Shown piece after piece: positions 14,507-17,007 of a stretch of DNA of 17,007 bases (position 1 is its first letter; each line of letters opens with the position of its first letter). The notes beneath the pieces are model-generated. The model did no database searches. It was given only the letters and a program-made list of their open reading frames with translations, and was not told the origin of the DNA. This DNA comes from an uncultured Bacteroidota bacterium (GTDB lineage: Bacteria > Bacteroidota > Bacteroidia > Chitinophagales > S012-47): NCBI GenBank assembly GCA_913062655.1, contig CAJXXO010000024.1:1-17007 (forward strand), in the 5' to 3' direction. Made by a program: the position numbers and the translations under genes.

Positions 14507-15766
14507 TCAACGTGTGGCCTGCTGGCTGAGCGGTGACGACAAGGTAATGGCAGATAGTTTTTCCATCCAGTGCTGGCGCACAGAGTCGAAAGCCGCTTTA
14601 TTTTCAGCCTTTACCGGCTCTGATGGGGGGATTTTCTCCTTGAACGGGTCCACTTGTTTGCCATGCTTCCAAAAGCGGTAGCACACGTGTGGTCCGGTAG
14701 CCAATCCGGTAGCCCCCACATAGCCGATGGTTTCTCCCTGGCGCACGCGCTTGCCTTTTTTTATTCCCTTGGCAAAGCGGGACATGTGAAGGTATTGGGT
14801 GGTGTAGGTGCCGTTGTGACGCACTTTTACATAGTTGCCATTACCGCGTGTGTAGCCGGCTGCAATTACCACCCCATCACCGGTCGTCATGATGGGTGTA
14901 CCCGTTGGGGCGGCATAGTCGGTGCCGAGGTGAGGTTTATTGCGCTTCAAAACCGGATGAAAACGGTTCATCGTGTATCGGGAGGTGATGGTGGAAAACT
15001 TTACGGGGGCTTTCAGGAAGGCCTTGCGCAAGCTATTGGCCTCATCGTCAAAGAAGTCGGCCTGGTCTCCCTTTTCAAACCAAAAGGCATAGTAGGGGTC
15101 GCCAAAGTGTTCGAACCAGGCGGCTTTGATATCACCAACACCTACGACTTCGCCATCTACCACTTTTTCATCGTAGATGACCTTAAACTTGTCGTTCTTT
15201 TGAATGCGATAAAAGTCAATGCTCCAGGCGTACACCTCACTCATGCGAAGTGCCAATACCGGGCTTGCTCCGGCTTCCTCCATCGATTCGTAGAGCGATG
15301 AGGTAATCACCCCAGCGGCACTTCGCTCACGATATTCTACCGGCCTTTGTTCTCGGTATACGTGTACGGAGTCAGCTTGACGAAAATCATACACAATGTA
15401 TTCCAGTGCGCTGGGCTCGTATATGAAGCACTTCGCTACCGAGTCTTTATCGCTGAGCACGCAGTATGATTTACCTGCCTGAAACTTACGTACGTCAAAT
15501 ACAGGCTTGGAGGCTTCACTGATGTTGTGAATGGTAGTATAGTCGACACGGTGATTGGCCAGTACGGTACTCAGAAAGTCGTTGCGTCCCAGGGTAGCTT
15601 CTGTAACCAGGAATGAATCCTTAGGGAATCCGAAGACCAATTGTGGTTCTTCGATCACTACGGTATCCATATCAGCGACAGTTGTTGTGCTGGTTGTTGC
15701 AGGATCCCCTGTCTGACAGCCCCACCACAACAGCACACTTCCGACCCAAAACATCCATCTATGCAT
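14507..15766 (-). CDS. M23 family peptidoglycan endopeptidase, lipoprotein (MepM-like)
   Basis: The 419-residue product starts at ATG 15766, chosen because a signal peptide with a relaxed lipobox follows (VLLWWGC, Cys17); the upstream in-frame extension has no signal peptide and overlaps the PspC gene. An N-terminal region of about 240 residues resembles the OapA/Csd3-type domains of MepM-like enzymes, and the C-terminal M23 domain (about 270-375) shows HLGTD (H279, D283), YLHM (H327) and GPHVCYRFW (H360, C362). M23 enzymes cut peptide cross-links in peptidoglycan with a zinc held by the first His, the Asp and the second His of an HxH pair. Here that last position is Cys362, which may still bind zinc or may mark an inactive or altered enzyme. 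It is 58 bases downstream of pspC. Confidence 0.9.
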   Translation of the reverse strand: MHRWMFWVGSVLLWWGCQTGDPATTSTTTVADMDTVVIEEPQLVFGFPKDSFLVTEATLGRNDFLSTVLANHRVDYTTIHNISEASKPVFDVRKFQAGKSYCVLSDKDSVAKCFIYEPSALEYIVYDFRQADSVHVYREQRPVEYRERSAAGVITSSLYESMEEAGASPVLALRMSEVYAWSIDFYRIQKNDKFKVIYDEKVVDGEVVGVGDIKAAWFEHFGDPYYAFWFEKGDQADFFDDEANSLRKAFLKAPVKFSTITSRYTMNRFHPVLKRNKPHLGTDYAAPTGTPIMTTGDGVVIAAGYTRGNGNYVKVRHNGTYTTQYLHMSRFAKGIKKGKRVRQGETIGYVGATGLATGPHVCYRFWKHGKQVDPFKEKIPPSEPVKAENKAAFDSVRQHWMEKLSAITLSSPLSQQATR

Positions 15767-15824
15767 AGCACAAAGGTAACGCTTGGCTGCAGAGGGAGGA
15801 TATAGGGTAATGCACAAAAGGAAC

Positions 15825-16043
15825 CTACAAATCCCAGACACTAGGACGGTCCAGGTGGAGGTATTGTTTTAGATTGATCCAGAAGGCAATAACGAGGTAG
15901 AGGATAATGGGTGAGCCGAAGGTGAGGAAGCTGGCATAAATAAAATACATGCGTATGACGGATGACCGAATACCGAACTTCTCACCCAGATAGTGACACA
16001 CGCCAAAAACCTTGGTTTCGAAGAATTTTCGTACCGTTTCCAT
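15825..16043 (-). CDS. PspC-domain small membrane protein
   Basis: The 72-residue product has the PspC pattern: a helix GVCHYLGEKFGIRSSVIRMYFIYASF followed by a hydrophobic stretch with a GSPIILYLVIAFW transmembrane segment. PspC-domain proteins belong to envelope-stress (phage-shock-like) systems and often act at the inner membrane. It lies 45 bases after the stop of the DUF2851 gene and 58 bases before the M23 peptidase start, a plausible envelope-related operon. ATG 16043 is the only suitable start. Confidence 0.88.
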   Translation of the reverse strand: METVRKFFETKVFGVCHYLGEKFGIRSSVIRMYFIYASFLTFGSPIILYLVIAFWINLKQYLHLDRPSVWDL

Positions 16044-16088
16044 ATGCGCTAACCTTTATTCAAATCTACAGAATCTTGTTTTTATTTG

Positions 16089-17006
16089 TCAACTGCTTTG
16101 TTGCAGGATTTTATTTCCAACGGCACATTGTAAGCATCGTACAGGGTCGCAATAGTTTTTCTTTAGTTGCAGCATAGCCTGGCTTTCCCCGGCATGAGCA
16201 GCCGGTCTAACCAAAGCCGCCCACTTGCTGGTGATGCTATTCTTTTCTGGTGGTAATGCTGCCAGCCAATTGAGGGCCTTTTCCTGCAGATTGGGCTGGC
16301 TTTTATATCGACCATAAAAAAACACGAAGGGTATAACTGTATTGATCAATAGATTGTTTATAGCCGTTTTTCCTAATTTTTTCACCCTTGTCCGGCTTTG
16401 CTTGTCAAATTGGTAATGGTTGCGCCAATAAGTGCTGGGTGTCACATCGAAGAACCGGGACAACGTGGTTACATCTTCAGCCTCCAGGACTCGGCTAAAC
16501 AGATGTTGGCTTTGGAATATCAACTGTGCCATTTGGGCTAGCCGTATCGTTGGAAAGTTGGCCGGCCGGAGCCGCATCCACTTCCAGGCACTGGCGGGGA
16601 TTGGTTGTAGCGCGTATTTCTTGCGAAGGAAATCGTACTCCTTCTGTAATTCGACCGGATAGGCATCGGTAAATATTTGGGCCAGGAGTCCGGCTTGGCC
16701 AAACAACATCGCCTCCAGGGGTAATAGCTGGTTTTTGTGCTTGGCCAATAGCTTGAGAGGAAGCGACTTCGCCACCTGCTCAAAGGGAGTAGCATTCACC
16801 TTCATACCCATATAGCGCATCAACCGGATGTAAAAGGCCTCCTCCCAATTGTTATTGGTCCATTGCAATACGGTTTCTAACTCTTGTACCCGCTGTTCCA
16901 TGCGCTCTATGGCCAGCCTTTCCAGCCAGGTTGTCCATACTACTGCGTCTACACTTTTCAGTTGGGCCGCGCAGGGCACCCAGCTTTTGTGGGCGATCAA
17001 CGCCTC
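16089..17006 (-). CDS. DUF2851 family protein, N-terminus beyond the window
   Basis: The frame stays open to the edge of the window, so the gene continues to the right; only about 305 C-terminal residues are visible, against roughly 430 for the full family as I remember it. The sequence is alpha-helical with the DUF2851 signatures WVPCAAQL and LERLAIERMEQRVQEL near the visible start, a RPANFPTIRLAQMAQLI block, TPSTYWRNHYQFD, and a Cys-rich end (NYC..VRCLQCAVGNKILQ). The family is of unknown function and common in Bacteroidota. The terminal cysteines could form a small metal-binding knuckle. It precedes the pspC gene by 45 bases and is probably its upstream operon member. Confidence 0.85.
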   Translation of the reverse strand, partial: EALIAHKSWVPCAAQLKSVDAVVWTTWLERLAIERMEQRVQELETVLQWTNNNWEEAFYIRLMRYMGMKVNATPFEQVAKSLPLKLLAKHKNQLLPLEAMLFGQAGLLAQIFTDAYPVELQKEYDFLRKKYALQPIPASAWKWMRLRPANFPTIRLAQMAQLIFQSQHLFSRVLEAEDVTTLSRFFDVTPSTYWRNHYQFDKQSRTRVKKLGKTAINNLLINTVIPFVFFYGRYKSQPNLQEKALNWLAALPPEKNSITSKWAALVRPAAHAGESQAMLQLKKNYCDPVRCLQCAVGNKILQQSS

Positions 17007-17007
17007 A

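Noticed and set aside
14654..15301. A 215-codon open frame on the plus strand
   Set aside because: It is antisense to the M23 peptidase gene, whose motifs and signal peptide are clear; the plus-strand product has no recognisable features.
1..17007. CRISPR array, transposon, prophage or toxin-antitoxin module
   Set aside because: No regularly spaced repeats, transposase, integrase or typical small paired genes are seen on either strand.

Overview
The window looks like a chromosomal segment of a Bacteroidota bacterium. Two secreted proteins end in type IX secretion (T9SS) sorting domains. Several upstream regions carry the Bacteroidota -7 promoter element TAnnTTTG, there are many small surface lipoproteins, and Shine-Dalgarno sequences are mostly absent. 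The protein flavour resembles Saprospiria/Lewinella-like marine groups, but that is an impression and was not tested by any search. No transposase, integrase, CRISPR array or rRNA is visible.

Left part (1-3839, + strand): the end of a large surface/secreted protein that starts outside the window, an outer-membrane beta-barrel protein overlapping it by 8 bases, and a geranylgeranyl-reductase-family flavoprotein 2 bases further on. These three are packed as an operon. They meet a minus-strand operon head-on, with the two last genes overlapping by 15 bases.

Central part (3825-8777, - strand): a cobalamin (vitamin B12) riboswitch at 8570-8744, then a BtuB-like TonB-dependent receptor, a T9SS-secreted protein made of two copies of one domain, a BtuG-like beta-propeller lipoprotein, and a GNAT acetyltransferase. 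Intergenic gaps between the first three genes are 1 and 3 bases. I read this as a B12 capture and import locus: the riboswitch senses cobalamin, the receptor takes it through the outer membrane, and the lipoprotein and the duplicated-domain protein probably bind cobalamin or its precursors at the cell surface. The duplicated-domain, T9SS-routed protein is the least characterised member and the best candidate for something new. The riboswitch leader ends in two hairpins with the same 7-base loop, the second of which contains the receptor's start codon.

Right of the riboswitch (8871-10980, + strand): a putative lipoprotein with barrel-like sequence, an overlapping lipid-anchored alpha/beta hydrolase, and a DUF4920 lipoprotein with its own promoter element.

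RNA section (10981-12210): tRNA-Lys(TTT) with a terminator and a 34-base exact duplication of its 3' end 123 bases downstream, a periplasmic thioredoxin-like protein on the minus strand, and tRNA-Leu(GAG).

Right part (12211-17006, - strand): a T9SS-secreted repeat protein, a four-helix membrane protein, an M23 peptidase lipoprotein with a Cys in place of the usual second HxH histidine, a small PspC-domain protein, and the C-terminal part of a DUF2851 protein that runs off the window. Stretches without protein-coding genes longer than 300 bases are 8458-8870 (riboswitch leader plus divergent promoter region), 10981-11400 (tRNA-Lys, repeats, terminators) and 11884-12210 (tRNA-Leu; otherwise nothing recognised).
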